From positions 22,155,513 to 22,219,512 of the forward strand of contig CM057147.1 in assembly GCA_029964075.1 (NCBI GenBank): a stretch of DNA of 64,000 nt, given 5' to 3'. The notes under the pieces are model-generated. The model ran no database searches, was not told where the DNA came from, and saw nothing but the letters and a program-made list of their open reading frames with translations. Shown piece by piece: positions 10,591 through 24,011 of this stretch. Both the position numbers and the translations under genes were made by a program. The stretch's first letter is position 1, and every line of letters begins with the position of its first letter. This DNA comes from Patiria pectinifera (taxonomy: Eukaryota; Echinodermata; Asteroidea; Valvatida; Asterinidae).

Positions 10591-13500
10591 TGTTTATTCT
10601 GGTAAAAAAAAAATCTTTTTTTTTTTAGGGTTGCAGACACCCAATTTTGAAAAAGTAGCTTTTGTTGTAAAAAAAAAAAGGAAATTCATTTTGGAAAAAT
10701 TGAAAAATTCAAACGGAGAGCACAGGGAGCAATTTTGAAGAAGTTCCAATAAAAACTGAAGGTTATTATATATACAACATGTACTTTTATAATCAAGTCC
10801 AAAGAGTGTCCAGTGGAAGAGTTCCATAATTACATGTGCATGTAGATCAGCTTTTAATCCTCCCTATAATATTGGACACATCTTAAACCAGGACTGGGCA
10901 CTTAACATTCTCTGCCTCAAACCTGCAAATCTTATGTACATATACAATGTAGCAGTGTATCTGCATCTACATACATTTTTACAAGAAAAAAATCTGGTGT
11001 ACTTGGATGTACTGTCCATGGGGAATACAAATACTGTCAGTACAGTAGCATCCCACTTGAAACTGCCCATGCTTGAAAGCTCTACTGCATAGTTGGCTTG
11101 TAACATATCATGATGAGTATGTTATCAAATACTGCAACAGATGTCATCATGGTATGTGTTACTGTAAGGTGCCGCATTTCCATAAAAAAAACATGCCTAC
11201 TTTTTTGTATTACATCCCATGAGGAATATAAACTATTACTTACTGGAAATAGTATCGATACATATTGTCTGGTGAGCCAAATTGGAATTACAAGCGCGCA
11301 CAATGCTTTTTAGTCAGTGGCAAGCGGGAAACAATAACACAAATTCAACGAGGTACCCAACAAAATTGTTGACAAAACTTCTACGTATTGAGCAAGCAAC
11401 AAAGTACCAAATCTTTTAGATTGCAACTTGTTTTATGGGTTTCTTTTTATGTTTGAGGATGTAATCTGATAATGTTTAGCCGTGCACTATTTGAAGATTT
11501 TTGAAGAAACCACACATTTTCCTCCTCCTGTAATCATTAGCCTAAGTCTGAGGTGACAGTACAGTGGTCCACAAATTGTATCATTCATGTGTTGTACTCA
11601 TTAATAGGACTAAATCGATAATCCCTTTTTTTTAATTACTTGGACCCTTATCCTTTATCATTATCCATTTTTTAATCACTTTATAAAATTTCAAGAATTG
11701 CGCCATCCAAGAGAATTGTTCTAGTGAACATCTTACACTTGTATTTTCATTCCTCCAAATTGATGCCACTGTACAGTACGTATGCCAGTTTAACTTTTTA
11801 CCAGTGGCATGTTGGGGGGGGGGGCCATGGTGCCATTGCCCTCCCTCCAAAGAGTTAATAAAAACAGGCATTTCACAGCTTTGTTTACTTGCTGCAACAA
11901 AGAGCGCCACCTATTGTTCCATGGTTTCCAATATTGTCCGCATTGAACAGCGCTTCCAATTATCAGATGATGTCCAGCCCCTCACGCTCCCCCCACCCAA
12001 ACTTTTTGATTTTGCGACAGCCTGCTGACAGGAAAAAAACTCCTGGTTACCTTCCAGTGTGGAGGAGAGTCTGTTCCCCCCCCCCCCCAACTGCTTCTTT
12101 CTTTCAATATCTGCTCTCATTTCTAATTAGCTTAACCCTAACGTCCTAGTCATTACTGTGGGATAAGAACTGAGTACTACAGAATACTATGAGTGTTGTG
12201 CACACTTATATTATTTCATACTACAGTTTACTACTACTACTACTAGTAGTATTCTGTAGCTTTAGGTGAGGTTACAGGAAACTGTACTTGAGAATAATTC
12301 AGAAATTTAATCACCGATAACATAACATGTACCTCATTTCAGCTGTATGTTATCCTGAATAGAATTTCTCCTGAACAGAATTTTTGTAAAGTGAACCACC
12401 AAAGCAATGAAAACAAAATCAACATCAATGCTTGGAAAAAGATGTTTTGTTTGAAACAAGGTGTATTTTGTATGTGTAGTTTGCCTGAAAGTTCACTGAC
12501 ATGATCGATATGTGTATAAACACTACCAAACACCACAGGCAATGCACTTTTTCTGATTGCTGAACCTGGCAAATCACCACATGTAATTTGTCCAAATCAA
12601 TATAATGTAACTTAATAAACTTCTGACTGCATAATGTAAACAGAACCACATGTTATAGGGTGATCGAACTCTTTGTAACAAAAGATTACAGTGAATTTAT
12701 GATCCACTCATCCATTTAGTTACCGGTTTGGCTTTGAAATCCCAAAACATTCTCAGTGTTTATTGATCGTTCATTGTTGACTTGACAAATGAGGATGTAG
12801 GCAGATGGCCAATCCCATTCATTTGTATGAAGAATATATATTGAATTAATGCGTAGATTTCCTCTTTCATACAGTAACAATAATGGACGATGAAAGGAAG
12901 TGGTGTTTGTGACAATATTTCTTTGAATCAAGTCAATATAGCTATTTTTGGAATACAAACAGTGAACAATAATGGAAGTTTACAGCATAAACATAGGTCA
13001 ACAATGTATCATGCAGAAAGATGGGTCCATCTCCTGATGGAAAAGTTGGTTTAAAAATAATTGTCCTGTATGTATCAAAATACTCATATTTACCCCTAAA
13101 TTATCAAATTATTTATAAGCAGCAAAGTTTGCAATGGATCTACTCCTGTTGGTTAATTGACTATACAAGTTGTTTCTTCAGAGGCTGAGACAAAAGTGAC
13201 TGCCCAGCAACTTGTCCATCCCGCCTAAACTTTCTACTTCTAGGATGTAAAGGACCAACCCTACTTCTCATTGGCCCATAGCTAATGTGCCGCATGCATG
13301 ATGGGTCGGCTGCCCAGATTTCGGTGCCTGACATTTTTTGAATAAAAACCTTCTGGCTGAGGCGTGCACACACATAATTTTCTGTGTTGCTTGTGATTTT
13401 CTATTTGTCTGCTTATAAACCAGGTTTGGAAATATTTTGAAAAGGTTCTGTAGACTCCAGTCACCACTATAAGATGCATTCCCCGTTCTATTTTCGAGTC

Positions 13501-15080
13501 TCATCCACAAGATTAGATTCCTTTTCTAAAATTTCCATTTTTCTCTTGCAGTACAAAAGTTATTTTTGAACAAGACATCAACTGAAACAAATCAGCCCAT
13601 GTTTAGTTATGGAATTATTACTTTCCATTGTCTAATAATTGGCTGCCAGACAAAAGTTCCGTTCTCACAATCAGTATTGGTAACAGACAGACAGGGAGCA
13701 AGTCTGCTCACAAAGTGGATCTGTTTGTGCCCACAAGAAAAAACTTTTCTTTCAGAGGGTTGTAGATGACCAAAAAAGAAAAAAAGTTGTTTCTCTGTTT
13801 TCTGAAATCAAAAATTGAATTAGTTGTAGAGCACGGGAACATAACTAACCATAGAATTAGTCCCTGCAATGGTGCACCCAAAGGGGGCTGGAGCCCCCTC
13901 CCAAGAGGTTGTCAATTTTTTTTATTTTTTTTTGGGGGGGGGGGGTTTAATTTGTTATTTTAGTCTCACGATTTGACCGTGGTGATATGTATGTGGCCTA
14001 TTGTTTGCTTCCTTGTTTTAGTACTTGTATTTGTTCATCCGGTGTTTATGTCTCTCGTTATACAGTTTTTCCTGGTAATTTAGATGCCATTTTGGCTTGT
14101 TGTTAATTTTTGCCTTTTTCTTGTTTCTAATGGCTTGTTGTTCGGTGTTGCATTATACATTTTTGATATACATTTTGTGCTTTAGTTTTTATGCATTTTT
14201 CTTTTGTGGTTTGGTGTTATGTGTTGCATGGTATCTTTTTGCTATTGTAGCCATTTTTCCCTGTGTTGCATTGGATGTTTTCTACTTTCAGCACTCTTAA
14301 GGTGTACGTGGTATTTATAAATAATTGATATTTGGAATGCTTTTGATTTGGCTTTTTAAAGTTTTTTAGGTTTTAATTGTTTTCTTCTGGCATATTAACT
14401 TGCATTTTAGTTTTGTTTGCTTCTGTGTTTCAGTACTTGTCACTGTAGCACTTTAAGTAACTTTTTAATTTTTATTTTGGTATTTTTATTGCCTATAGGT
14501 TTTATAGCTTATATTGTTAGGCGCTTTGAGGTATTTTTACAGAAAGCAGTCTCATCAACAGAAGATATTTTTGTTTGAAATGCCGAAGGGTTCGTCTTTG
14601 CAAACGTTAGAATTTCAATGTTGTTCCAGTGTTGGAAATTCATAAACTTGACCTTTAAATATTGCAGAGTATGCATGACAAAAACAGGTTTAGTTCAGTA
14701 CTGTTCTGTTGATATACATTATGTACAATAATAGTACCTGCAAAAACACTGTATACCATGAAGTTTGATCATTGCTATTTACAGTACATTTTATGGCACT
14801 GCAAAAAGCATATGGCTCTAAAAACACTGCTAGTATTAGGGCTGTGCATTTACAAGTACTGATTGGGAACTGGATGTATACACAAAATTAAGTCAGCATG
14901 GCGGGGGGATCGGAATAGAGGCAAAAGCAATTGGCTGCATTCAAAGTCTGCCCATGAAAAAGGGACTAATTATCAAAAATCTATGTCAGACTCCACAAAT
15001 GGATCAGTCAACTGTTTAGTTAAAATCCATTAGCACAAGTTTGTATTACATTGCATTACATTATACAGCCATGGGGAGTA
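10591..15080. other. No gene seen; T+G-rich segment inside
   Basis: I looked here for the missing 5' exons of the RASAL-like gene and found none. From 13965 to 14545 the plus strand is strongly T+G rich and ends TTGTTAGGCGCTTTGAGG, which resembles a retrotransposon 3' end. Short element-like pieces with G runs occur at 11795-11830 and 13866-13952. The rest is AT-rich and featureless. Confidence 0.5.
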
Positions 15081-15716
15081 AAAAAAGTGGAACCCAAACC
15101 TCAACAAAAATATATTTCAAATTTAATTAAAGAAATATGTAGCACCAAAAATAATAATGACTGGAAAGCCAATTTTATAAACTACTTTTAGATGAAAAAA
15201 TTATTTAAATTGCTCAATCCGTTCAAAGTATATCACCATTTATACACAATGACCCTAAAACCTTTTTCGTCCAAAAATGCGATTTCAAGAATCGTCGTCA
15301 CAGTTGTCTTCAAACATCACCAGCGATAAAACCTCAGTTTAACATTTAAAAATATTCAACAAAGTCCTTTTGAAGGCCCGTATTATGAAAAAAAGTGGAT
15401 TTTACAAATCATATTGTTTGCCTAAAGCAGGGTTGTTAATAAAGATATTGTGTACTATAGTTGTTGAAAAAAAGTATTTTGTGTCATTTTCTTTGTTGTT
15501 CCAAACAGTCAGAACACATAATTTTTTTATTTTTTTTTGGACGAAACAGATTTTAGTGTCATTGCATTTAAATGGTGATATTGTTTGAACGGAGTGACCA
15601 ATTTCAGTACTTTTTTTCATCTAAAAGTAGTTTCTGAAATTGGTTTTCCAGTCATTCTGGTGCTGTACATTTTTTTAAATATGAAATATATTTTTGGGGG
15701 TTTGGGCTCCGCTTTA
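15081..15716. mobile_element. Long foldback element
   Basis: About 180 bases at 15081-15275 recur inverted at 15535-15716. Examples are CAAACCTCAACAAAAATATA against TATATTTTTGGGGGTTTG, and CTACTTTTAGATGAAAAAA against TTTTTTTCATCTAAAAGTAG. The spacer of about 260 bases has no gene. Confidence 0.85.
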
Positions 15717-17308
15717 ATCTGGCTTGCAAATTCAGCTACACCATTACGGCAGTCAAATCAATCAAGTAACTGTTTGTAGCAGTTAAGGTACCTATGCTAA
15801 TGTAATATAACCATGCTTTGATATGTGAACTGTACAGGCTACCAGTTACATTGTACCTCTTTTGTCTGTTGATGGAATTTGACTGGTCAGAGTGTTTACA
15901 TGAAATTGTTCTGACTGTTTTTTACTGGTCTGTATACAGATGCATGGCAAGGGAAGTGGAAGAAATTTTTGATTGTGAATGTATGATCAAGCAACAAGAG
16001 AGTTTGTTTTCTCTCAATGAATCCATAAAACAATACAGTACTGGGGCAGTTCGGAGCGGTTTAAGGAGTAACAGGCAGGGCAGGTGGGGTTTTTTTTTGG
16101 GGGGGGGGGACTGGGACTAGCTAGTAAAAGCTCATGTACTTCACTACTTTGTCATGTGGAGGCAACTTGTTGGCACTTTGATGACTGTCAAAGGGTACAT
16201 ACTCTACAAATCTGGATTAATTGCTAACTAAATTGCTAATTAATAACTAAATTTTGCTTTTAGTGTCTGCGCAATAAGCCAGTTCGGTAACTCAATGAAG
16301 CAGTCCATGTCCAAGGTCATTTGGGATAAAATTGCTGACATTATGATACGTGATGTTACGCGGCACCCATTCTGCTTGTAATTAACAAGCGCGTGTCGTA
16401 CGCCCGGGTCAGTGCGCGTTCATCCGCCTTCGATGAGCGTTCGATTATCCTGACTGACCTGTGGCCCATATCCTTGTGTGCATGATGCACAGTTGAAATA
16501 CCGAGCTGGCTTATTTGGCCACTACTTGTACAATGCAATCACTCTCTCGTAGTTTTTTTTTTTTTTTTTTTTTAGATAAACTAGACACTAATTGGCAAGG
16601 TCATTTAAACCTAGTGATTAATAATCACAAGTGACATTTCATTTCCGCCCCATATCACCGTGACGTGATGCGGTGAGTAATGGCTTTTCTAGCTGACAAC
16701 AACAGCTAGATAACGATTCTAATGGCTGTGGTTTTTTTTGTTATTTTGAATGGGGGTGTTGTTTAAATTGTTCTTGCTATGAATCTTAAATGTACAGAAT
16801 GCTATTTCATGGAAAGTAAATTTATGGACGCTTTGAAGCATTCATTGAAACAATTTTTCAAACGATGGTACACTGATTTATAAACAAGTTGTTTGCTATT
16901 GCGGGTTTTTTAAATTTTATATCCTTAGCCAAAGAAGGTTAATGAGTCCTTCTTAAAATGTTTTCTGATTTTGATTATGATCTACGAACATTTTCATTTT
17001 TTTTTATTTCTTGAATGAAAGACCACACATCTGCTGGGCATTGATTAAATTCTGCCATGTCTATACATGAACATTTGTGTCTGCCTTCTGCACATCTGTT
17101 GTAATGAGTCTGGAAATTTTTAATTAAAAATTGGCTGCGAGTTTGTACAAATGTAATTTCCACTTTAAAATGCAGGTTATGCTTTTGTGAGTTTGTGGTG
17201 TCACGGTGCAATGTACATGCCATGATTTATAATACTGTAGATGGAATAGACACAATGTATGACACATTTATTTTCAGTGAGTCAAAGACCCCTAAACTAC
17301 TTTAGCGT
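15717..17308. other. No gene seen
   Basis: It contains a G run at 16091-16109 and a T run at 16553-16574. A CpG-containing patch at 16360-16450 has no frame I can support. Confidence 0.4.
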
Positions 17309-18153
17309 GCAGGGGCATAAATCCCGGGGGATGGGGGTATATATCCCTCCACTTTTTGACAAGGGAGGATGGGCTATTGGATCTTTCCCCCCCCCCCCCT
17401 TCCTCCCACACTTGTTCGTGGTGAGAAACCAAAAACGGTGATTTTGAGGGATTTTACGAACTTCCCTACAACCAAAATGTATTCAAAAGTACTGAAAAAG
17501 AGAGAATAAGAACAAAGCTTTAAAGCGACGGTTATATGATAAGCCCTTTTCACACTAGACAAATCTCGGGGTTGACGCAGGGTTGAAAACATGCATCATT
17601 TCACACTTGAAGAATTTCAACCCTGCGTCAACCCTTCGTCAACCCCGAGATTGATGTTGCCCCTGGTTGAACTCAACCCTGCTCCAGACCAGGGTTGAGA
17701 TTTTCAACCCGGACCGGGTTGAAAATCTTGCCAGGGTTTAAAACGGTAGTAACTGAGCATGATAAGCTTGATTAGCATGAAACAAGTGTGAAACGATGCG
17801 GGGTTGAAAACTGGGTTGAAAAATCAAAAACTCAACCTGGGGCGGCACTAGGTTCACCCGGGGTTGAGTTCAACCCGGGTTGAGAGGCTCTAGTGTGAAA
17901 AGGGCTTCAGTGGCGTAAGGGGCGTAAGTATACATAAGATGTGCAGGTCTGTATCATGAACAGCGCCTCCTAGTGTCATGTGGTAGCGAAGCAAAGCCTC
18001 CCCCCCCCCCTCCCCCATCTCCTCCCGTGGCTTTTCGAATTTCCACGGCCAAGCCATATCCCGCTTTTCAAATTTCCACAGCCCGGCAATTTTTTTATTG
18101 TTAGTCATCCCCCATCCCCAACCCCCAAACCCCAGCACAGATTTATGCCACTG
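17309..18153 (+). mobile_element. CAGGGGCGT element carrying a nested insertion
   Basis: It begins CAGGGGCATAAATCCCGG and ends GATTTATGCCACTG, as in the 7658 copy. It shares CAACCAAAATGTATT and GTATCATGAACAGCGCC with that copy. It is interrupted at 17541-17907 by a foldback element that the 7658 copy lacks. Confidence 0.85.
17541..17907 (+). mobile_element. CACACTAG foldback MITE, complete and nested
   Basis: Termini AAGCCCTTTTCACACTAGA and CTAGTGTGAAAAGGGCTT are perfect inverted repeats. The interior is built of many short TTCAACCC/GGGTTGAA repeats in both directions. Confidence 0.92.
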
Positions 18154-18387
18154 TCAGCATGAAACAAATCCGGCTTTCAATCATGTATTAATTAAATTCC
18201 AAGGGCAATCAGGCAAAACCGATCTCACGAGAATTAAATTACAGGAAAATACGGCCACAATCATGATTAATCACACAAAAGCAGCGTGTGCATGGATTTA
18301 ATTTGCAGTAATGAAAGACTATTTCTGCGTGTACAAATACACATGCAAACTACAGTGTTGCAAATTTTGTTTTCAAGTTCCGATTTA

Positions 18388-18887
18388 NNNNNNNNNNNNN
18401 NNNNNNNNNNNNNNNNNNNNNNNNNNNNNNNNNNNNNNNNNNNNNNNNNNNNNNNNNNNNNNNNNNNNNNNNNNNNNNNNNNNNNNNNNNNNNNNNNNNN
18501 NNNNNNNNNNNNNNNNNNNNNNNNNNNNNNNNNNNNNNNNNNNNNNNNNNNNNNNNNNNNNNNNNNNNNNNNNNNNNNNNNNNNNNNNNNNNNNNNNNNN
18601 NNNNNNNNNNNNNNNNNNNNNNNNNNNNNNNNNNNNNNNNNNNNNNNNNNNNNNNNNNNNNNNNNNNNNNNNNNNNNNNNNNNNNNNNNNNNNNNNNNNN
18701 NNNNNNNNNNNNNNNNNNNNNNNNNNNNNNNNNNNNNNNNNNNNNNNNNNNNNNNNNNNNNNNNNNNNNNNNNNNNNNNNNNNNNNNNNNNNNNNNNNNN
18801 NNNNNNNNNNNNNNNNNNNNNNNNNNNNNNNNNNNNNNNNNNNNNNNNNNNNNNNNNNNNNNNNNNNNNNNNNNNNNNNNNNNNNNN
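18388..18887. other. Assembly gap of 500 N
   Basis: Exactly 500 N, the usual size for a gap of unknown length. Reading frames that cross it have no meaning. It may hide an exon of the RASAL-like gene. Confidence 0.99.
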
Positions 18888-20330
18888 TCATTAGATGTTT
18901 GAAGCACAACAGAGCACCAAAAATGTGAGGAGTCCCGAAGTCCTTAAATAAAGTCTAAGCGAAGCGAGCGAAGCCAGTCTCTAAGATGGTGGCTTCACTT
19001 CGCATAGACTTGTGTGTAATTTCAAGCTGGACATAGCCTTATTTAGGAAATAATCTCTGATGAGGTATAGCATGGTTTCCATCATCATGAAGCCAATGTT
19101 TCGTGAGTGTTTGGACGGGTATAATGCTGTACTTGTCATCAGAAGATAAGAGCACCCCTCTCACTTTGAACATCTTCATCACTTAAAAATTTGTTAAAGA
19201 GCCATTTCCCTTGAAATTACAGTAATTTTCACAGATTTTTCAACATATTAAGCCAGATTAGGAGTCCATGAAAACACCCTTAAGAAAGTCCTTTGTTTAC
19301 CCATGGAGATAGACCCAGTGTACCGTTATGTATAACCAATGATAATCCTCAGTGGCCAGGGTCATTAAAAAAACGTGAAAATACCCTTACAGGATTAGTC
19401 CTATATAAGCCCCATGTAAATGTCCGTGAAACATCTCTTAAAGATTCTTTTCACGGAGAAATGGACTTTTAATGAATTTTTAAGGGATGGAGATTTTCAT
19501 ATCTAGTCAAACCACTGAAAATATAACTGAAGTCCACGTTGGAACTACTGTATTTACATGTAATTAGAGATCAGTAATTAGATATTAGTAATTAGAGATT
19601 ATCACTAGTGTTTCTGCAAGCTAATCCAGTTTCTCTATATACAATGCCTCAAATCTGAGAGAGATGCAGCAATCCCAATTTTCTGTAAACCATGGTCGAT
19701 TGATAAAGCAAAGGGAGGACTGAAGCTTAACTATAGAAACCTGTGCTTAGAATTCAATTCTGATTTGTTATCAAAACTGTGAAAAAGCAAAACGTAAAAA
19801 AATACAAAATATAGGACTGAGGTTTTGTGAATGACTTTTATAAAAACATGAGGGTGCTCTGAAACAAAAATTTATGGGTTAGTTTGAAGTGTTGATTTTG
19901 AGGGCTGATTCAAGCTTGTGCCACCTGAAAGGAGAGAAAAAAAGCTAGCCTGTGCAAATGCTGCACTCCAAACTCGGGGAGTAAAATCCCAGGCATTAAT
20001 TACTCAATCGCTGGATACAATTTTTTTAATGAAATGAAACTGATAAAAATGAATCGCTTTGTACATGTAGAACCCATCAAAGAAGGGTTCGGAATGGATT
20101 TTTGTGTTAGTTTTAAGTTACTAAGTAATAGTTTGGGAGTAATGGCAGAGAATAACGAAAGGTGGAGGACCTGGACTAGCCATTTTTTTTTATAACTATG
20201 GGTGTGACATTTACACAGGTATTTTGAAGTTCGTTATCTGGTCATATTAATAAAATGTTAGGGAGAGTGAATATTATATTGTATTAACATTTGATTGTCA
20301 ACATGGCATGGTATAATAAGGTGATCTGGA
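18888..20330. other. No gene seen
   Basis: AT-rich, with GAAGCGAGCGAAGCC near 18960 and short ATTAGAGAT repeats near 19565. No exon or element ends found. Confidence 0.4.
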
Positions 20331-20955
20331 ATCCACAATAAGGGAAAAAATGTGTGTTTGGGAGGTATTATAACACTCTGTTTAAGACCGGTTTGAGTCG
20401 GGATGGGCGTTCGCCGAGGGTAATTATCGCCCATCCAGACTCAAACCGGTCTTAAACAGAGTGTTTAATACCGACCGAACACACATTTATTCCCATTCAT
20501 AAATACCTTTTTGGTAAAAAAAAATAAAACAAGTCAAAAACTAGACATTGCTAACTTTTTTGCTCAACAATTTTACTTCATGTTGTATCATACACCCCTC
20601 TGACTATAATATGGAATGTCCCTCTACAATTCCTTACCTTATAAAGAAATTGACGCGTGCGTCATGCGTACTGCGCGACGTCGCGCAGAATGCACCTGGG
20701 GCATTGCGTTGTGAATTTAGGACTATAAAATACTGACTCACTGGTAGTATTGCGCATGCCTACGTGAGTATTATGAACGTTCAACCAATAAAACGGTAAG
20801 AGGCACTGGATTTTTAGGAGTCCAAATTTCATGTGACACTGGAAAAGTGTTTAAGACCAGCTAGCCATGTCTTTATCATCCGTTTAAGACTGGCCACGTG
20901 ACGGGCTCTCGACCAATAGGAATGGGTAAACTGTCTTAGGTATTTATGAATTATA
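20331..20955 (+). mobile_element. Hairpin-headed repeat element
   Basis: It starts with a near-perfect hairpin: AACACTCTGTTTAAGACCGG at 20371 is inverted at the other side as CCGGTCTTAAACAGAGTGTT. The pairing extends outwards to AATGTGTGTT/AACACACATT. The body includes TTGCGCATGCC and CGACCAATAGGAATGGGT. An inverted copy lies at 26895-27435. Confidence 0.8.
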
Positions 20956-21218
20956 AGTAAAACCAACTGTACTCTATTGTTTAGTAAAACAATCAAACTA
21001 ACAAACGTGAAGTGTAATGCAACCATGTCTATTTCTGTCTGCATTCTCTTGACCCCGTCAATAAAGGATCTCTAGAGGTATCATATTAATTGTATTTCAC
21101 AGTATATTACTGTCTAGAATTACTGAGACTAGGAAATATAATATAACATTAGTCAAAAAATATTTAATAGCAAATGCAAATACCTCATGTATCAAGGAAA
21201 TAGTATGGTGCCTTTTGG

Positions 21219-21445
21219 GGACTTAAATTACTGAGCTCATATCAGGAGCTTGCAACACAACCAAGGTGTCTTTATCAACTAGCATTGTTGAGGCCCTCAC
21301 ATGACCTGTCACATGACCATGCTTGGTCAGACGACAGGAGGCAGTCGTACACGTGGTGTCATGTGAGGGGCCACAACAACGGCAGTTGATACAGACACTG
21401 TGACGGTGTCGCAAGCTTCTGATATGAGCTCTGTAATTGAAGTCC
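21219..21445. mobile_element. Foldback element of about 227 bases
   Basis: The arms run over its whole length: TACTGAGCTCATATCAGGAG on the left and CTTCTGATATGAGCTCTGTA on the right; CCCTCACATGAC faces GTCATGTGAGGG nearer the centre. Confidence 0.88.
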
Positions 21446-21522
21446 TAAAAAAGTGCCTGTCCATTTACTTGATTCAATAATGGGACTAGAAACAAACTTT
21501 TTTGCTTGATAAATCATGTATA

Positions 21523-21673
21523 CAGGCATGCAACTGGGAGTTTAGAAAAAAAAAACGAGGAAATTCCAAACCACACAAGACTTTGTACAGTGTTCTTTTT
21601 TTTTATTTGTAATGGCATTCCTGAGAAATAAAATTGAGGAAATCAGCGGATCCGAGGAAAAGTTACATGCCTG
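21523..21673 (+). mobile_element. Short MITE with CAGGCATGCAACT termini, second copy
   Basis: CAGGCATGCAACTGGGAG at the left and AGTTACATGCCTG at the right. Same interior as 4613-4752. Confidence 0.8.
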
Positions 21674-21730
21674 CGTATACGTTTGCATTATTTATACTTT
21701 AATATTAATAATACTTTAATATTGCATATA

Positions 21731-22015
21731 TTAATAATAATAATAACTGTTTTTGCTGCAATAGGGCGACTTTCCCATAGACTTGTGCACAAACCTAAAC
21801 TGTCACCTAACCCAAGTTTACCTTATCTTTCCACAGAGAATTTAGTATTTTTACTAATTGGACCATGAGGAGATGGTTTCGCATCTTGCAGACAGCAGTT
21901 TCCCTTGTCCCCTAAGAACCGTTTTCACAGGGCTGTGTCGCCTGTGTATGATATTAAGGTGTGTGTCGCCTATTGTGGCAAAATCTATTAAAATATTATC
22001 GCCTATTATAATATA
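21731..22015 (+). repeat. GGGCGAC repeat family with (AAT)n start
   Basis: From (AATAATA)n through TTGCTGCAATAGGGCGACTT and GTGTCGCCTATTGTGG. The second copy is at 53121-53405 and matches over about 280 bases. Confidence 0.8.
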
Positions 22016-22344
22016 TTTTTATAGACGGTTTGTGATTGAGATTATTACTGAAATCAATAAGGCCTCAAATATCGCAAATGTATAAAAGTACAGCATGTAA
22101 TCATTAATAGGGAGTTTTAAGACTGAAATTGAATTTCTGTATAACAGTTTTGTTTGGAATGTATTCACACTACGTTTAACTGTTTCAAGTAGTTTAGGCA
22201 CCACAATAGGTGACATGTGATCATAAAAAAAAACCTTTTTTATAACTTGGGAAGAGAGATGGAAGAGAACTGAAAGTATGATTATGAGGATGAGGATGAG
22301 TCCCCACCACACCAAAACGCATTAGTAATTTCTAAAGTGATATT

Positions 22345-22733
22345 CAATTGTGGAGTGCTGTAGCCTCGTGTATCGGATTCGTGGTCTGTGGGTAAAGCTG
22401 CAGGTTGTGGGTTCGAGTCCAGCCTGGGGTCATGGTGCGTGTGCCCTTGGGCAAGGCACTTTGTCACTCATTGCTTCTCTCCTCCCAGGAGTAAATGGGT
22501 ACCTGTGAGGGCAGAGATGGTTATTGTGGTTGATTTAGCTTCCTTGCTTTAGCTTGCCTAACAGGCAGCATCAACCTGTATACTCCCCAGGGAGATGAGA
22601 AGGTTTCATGAGTGTTTGCCCATTGACAGAGATTATTACACGGAAATAATAATTGTGAAGCGCTTTGATACCCTGTTGCGGCATATAAACGCTATATAAA
22701 TGCTTGCTATTATTATTATTATTATTATTTACT
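22345..22733 (+). mobile_element. tRNA-derived SINE, full length
   Basis: The tRNA-like head has a B box GGTTCGAGTCC. It is followed by CCTTGGGCAAGGCACTTTG, GGTACCTGTGAGGGCAGAG and the 3' end AGCGCTTTGATACC...CGCTATATAAATG, then (TTA)n. Confidence 0.85.
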
Positions 22734-22735
22734 CT

Positions 22736-23679
22736 TAATAAGATCAAGGGCAGGAGTGCATCGTGTATTTGTCATTTGCTTTGTGTATCACACATATTGG
22801 AATTTTCTCTTTTTCTTTTTTTTACAAAATAATAACCATAACAAATGCTTCACTTTTACCATTATATATTAATAGAAATATCTACCCAGCGGTAACAGAT
22901 GTTTGAAGTATTGATTTAAAGGATTGTATGGTGACTGATAATAAAAAAGACAAGGTGGTGTAATTAATCATTTTTAGTTTTTCTACTTTTTGTCCGAGTT
23001 ATAAATTTGTTACAGGCCGTCTGAAGGTTTACTGATCAAATGAAAGATACACGGTAGTGCATGACTGTGTTGTCCATCACTGTCATGCCAAATTTAAATG
23101 TGTGAATTTCTTTCAATATTTGATAGACTTTTAGAATCAATAAATATTCCGAAAGCAACTGTCATTACTAGGGGATCAATACTACAGTCTGTGGTGCATT
23201 TGCAAAATTAAAAGCAGTAACGCTAGGCTCTTTGAAGAGAATATAGAGGATACACTTATCCTACAAGCACAAATAATGGCCTTGATTACTTCAACCTGAA
23301 AACAATACAAACCCATCTGCAGTATATTACAGCCTGTAAACCAATATGACTTACACCAGTTGACTGTTGTACTTCATGAACCAGTGTGAGCACACAATGT
23401 CCCATACACTGGAGCAAGCACCTGTAATTTACACCTGTGCACTAATTGTAATGTGTAAACGTCTCTGGTCAAATGCTGGTCAAAGCGTCATCACAAAACT
23501 TCTTGATCCTGGCTACCTGCTATGCATTATGATGTGTGCCGCTATTGGTAACCTGTAATGGAACCATGCCCCAGACACTGTGCCATGAACTGTGCCCCAC
23601 ACTCCAGTTCCAAATCCTCGACTAAAGCACTCAAACCATCCAGTGTTTGAGTGAAGCTAGTCGAACTATGGTTAACCTT
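22736..23679. other. No gene seen
   Basis: AT-rich, with short direct repeats such as ACACCTGT and CCTGTAA near 23350-23560. No exon recognised. Confidence 0.4.
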
Positions 23680-24011
23680 AAGACTTTTTCACACTAGAGC
23701 CTCTCAACCTGGGTTGAACTCAACCTTGGTCTAACCCAGTGCCGCCCCGGTTTGACTTTTTAATTTTCAACCCAACGTTCAAGCCTGCATCATTTCACAC
23801 TAGTTCTGTACCAACTGAGCATATTTGGCTTGGTTACTACTGTGTTACCCTGGCTAAAGTTTCAACCCACGTTGACAATTCAACCTGGGGTGAAATCAAT
23901 CTGAGGATTGACCCAGGGTTGGCGCAGGGTTGAAAATGTTCAAGTGTGAAATGCTGCATCTTTTCACCCCTGCGTCAACCCCGAAATTTGTCTATTGTGA
24001 AGAGGTCTCAA
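23680..24011 (-). mobile_element. CACACTAG foldback MITE, second copy
   Basis: TTTTTCACACTAGAGCCTCT at the left and TTGTGAAGAGGTCTCAAG at the right. The interior has the same TTCAACCC-type repeats as 17541-17907, in the opposite orientation and more diverged. Confidence 0.8.

Noticed and set aside
13161-13373. Minus-strand frame MSGTEIWAADPSCMRH as the missing RASAL 5' exon
   Set aside because: It has no C2 motif (no SDPY or calcium-loop pattern) and no suitable donor phase.
18286-18928. Long reading frames of 174-205 codons
   Set aside because: They cross the 500-N gap; almost all residues are unknown.
23739-23933. Plus-strand frame of 64 codons
   Set aside because: It falls inside the CACACTAG foldback element.
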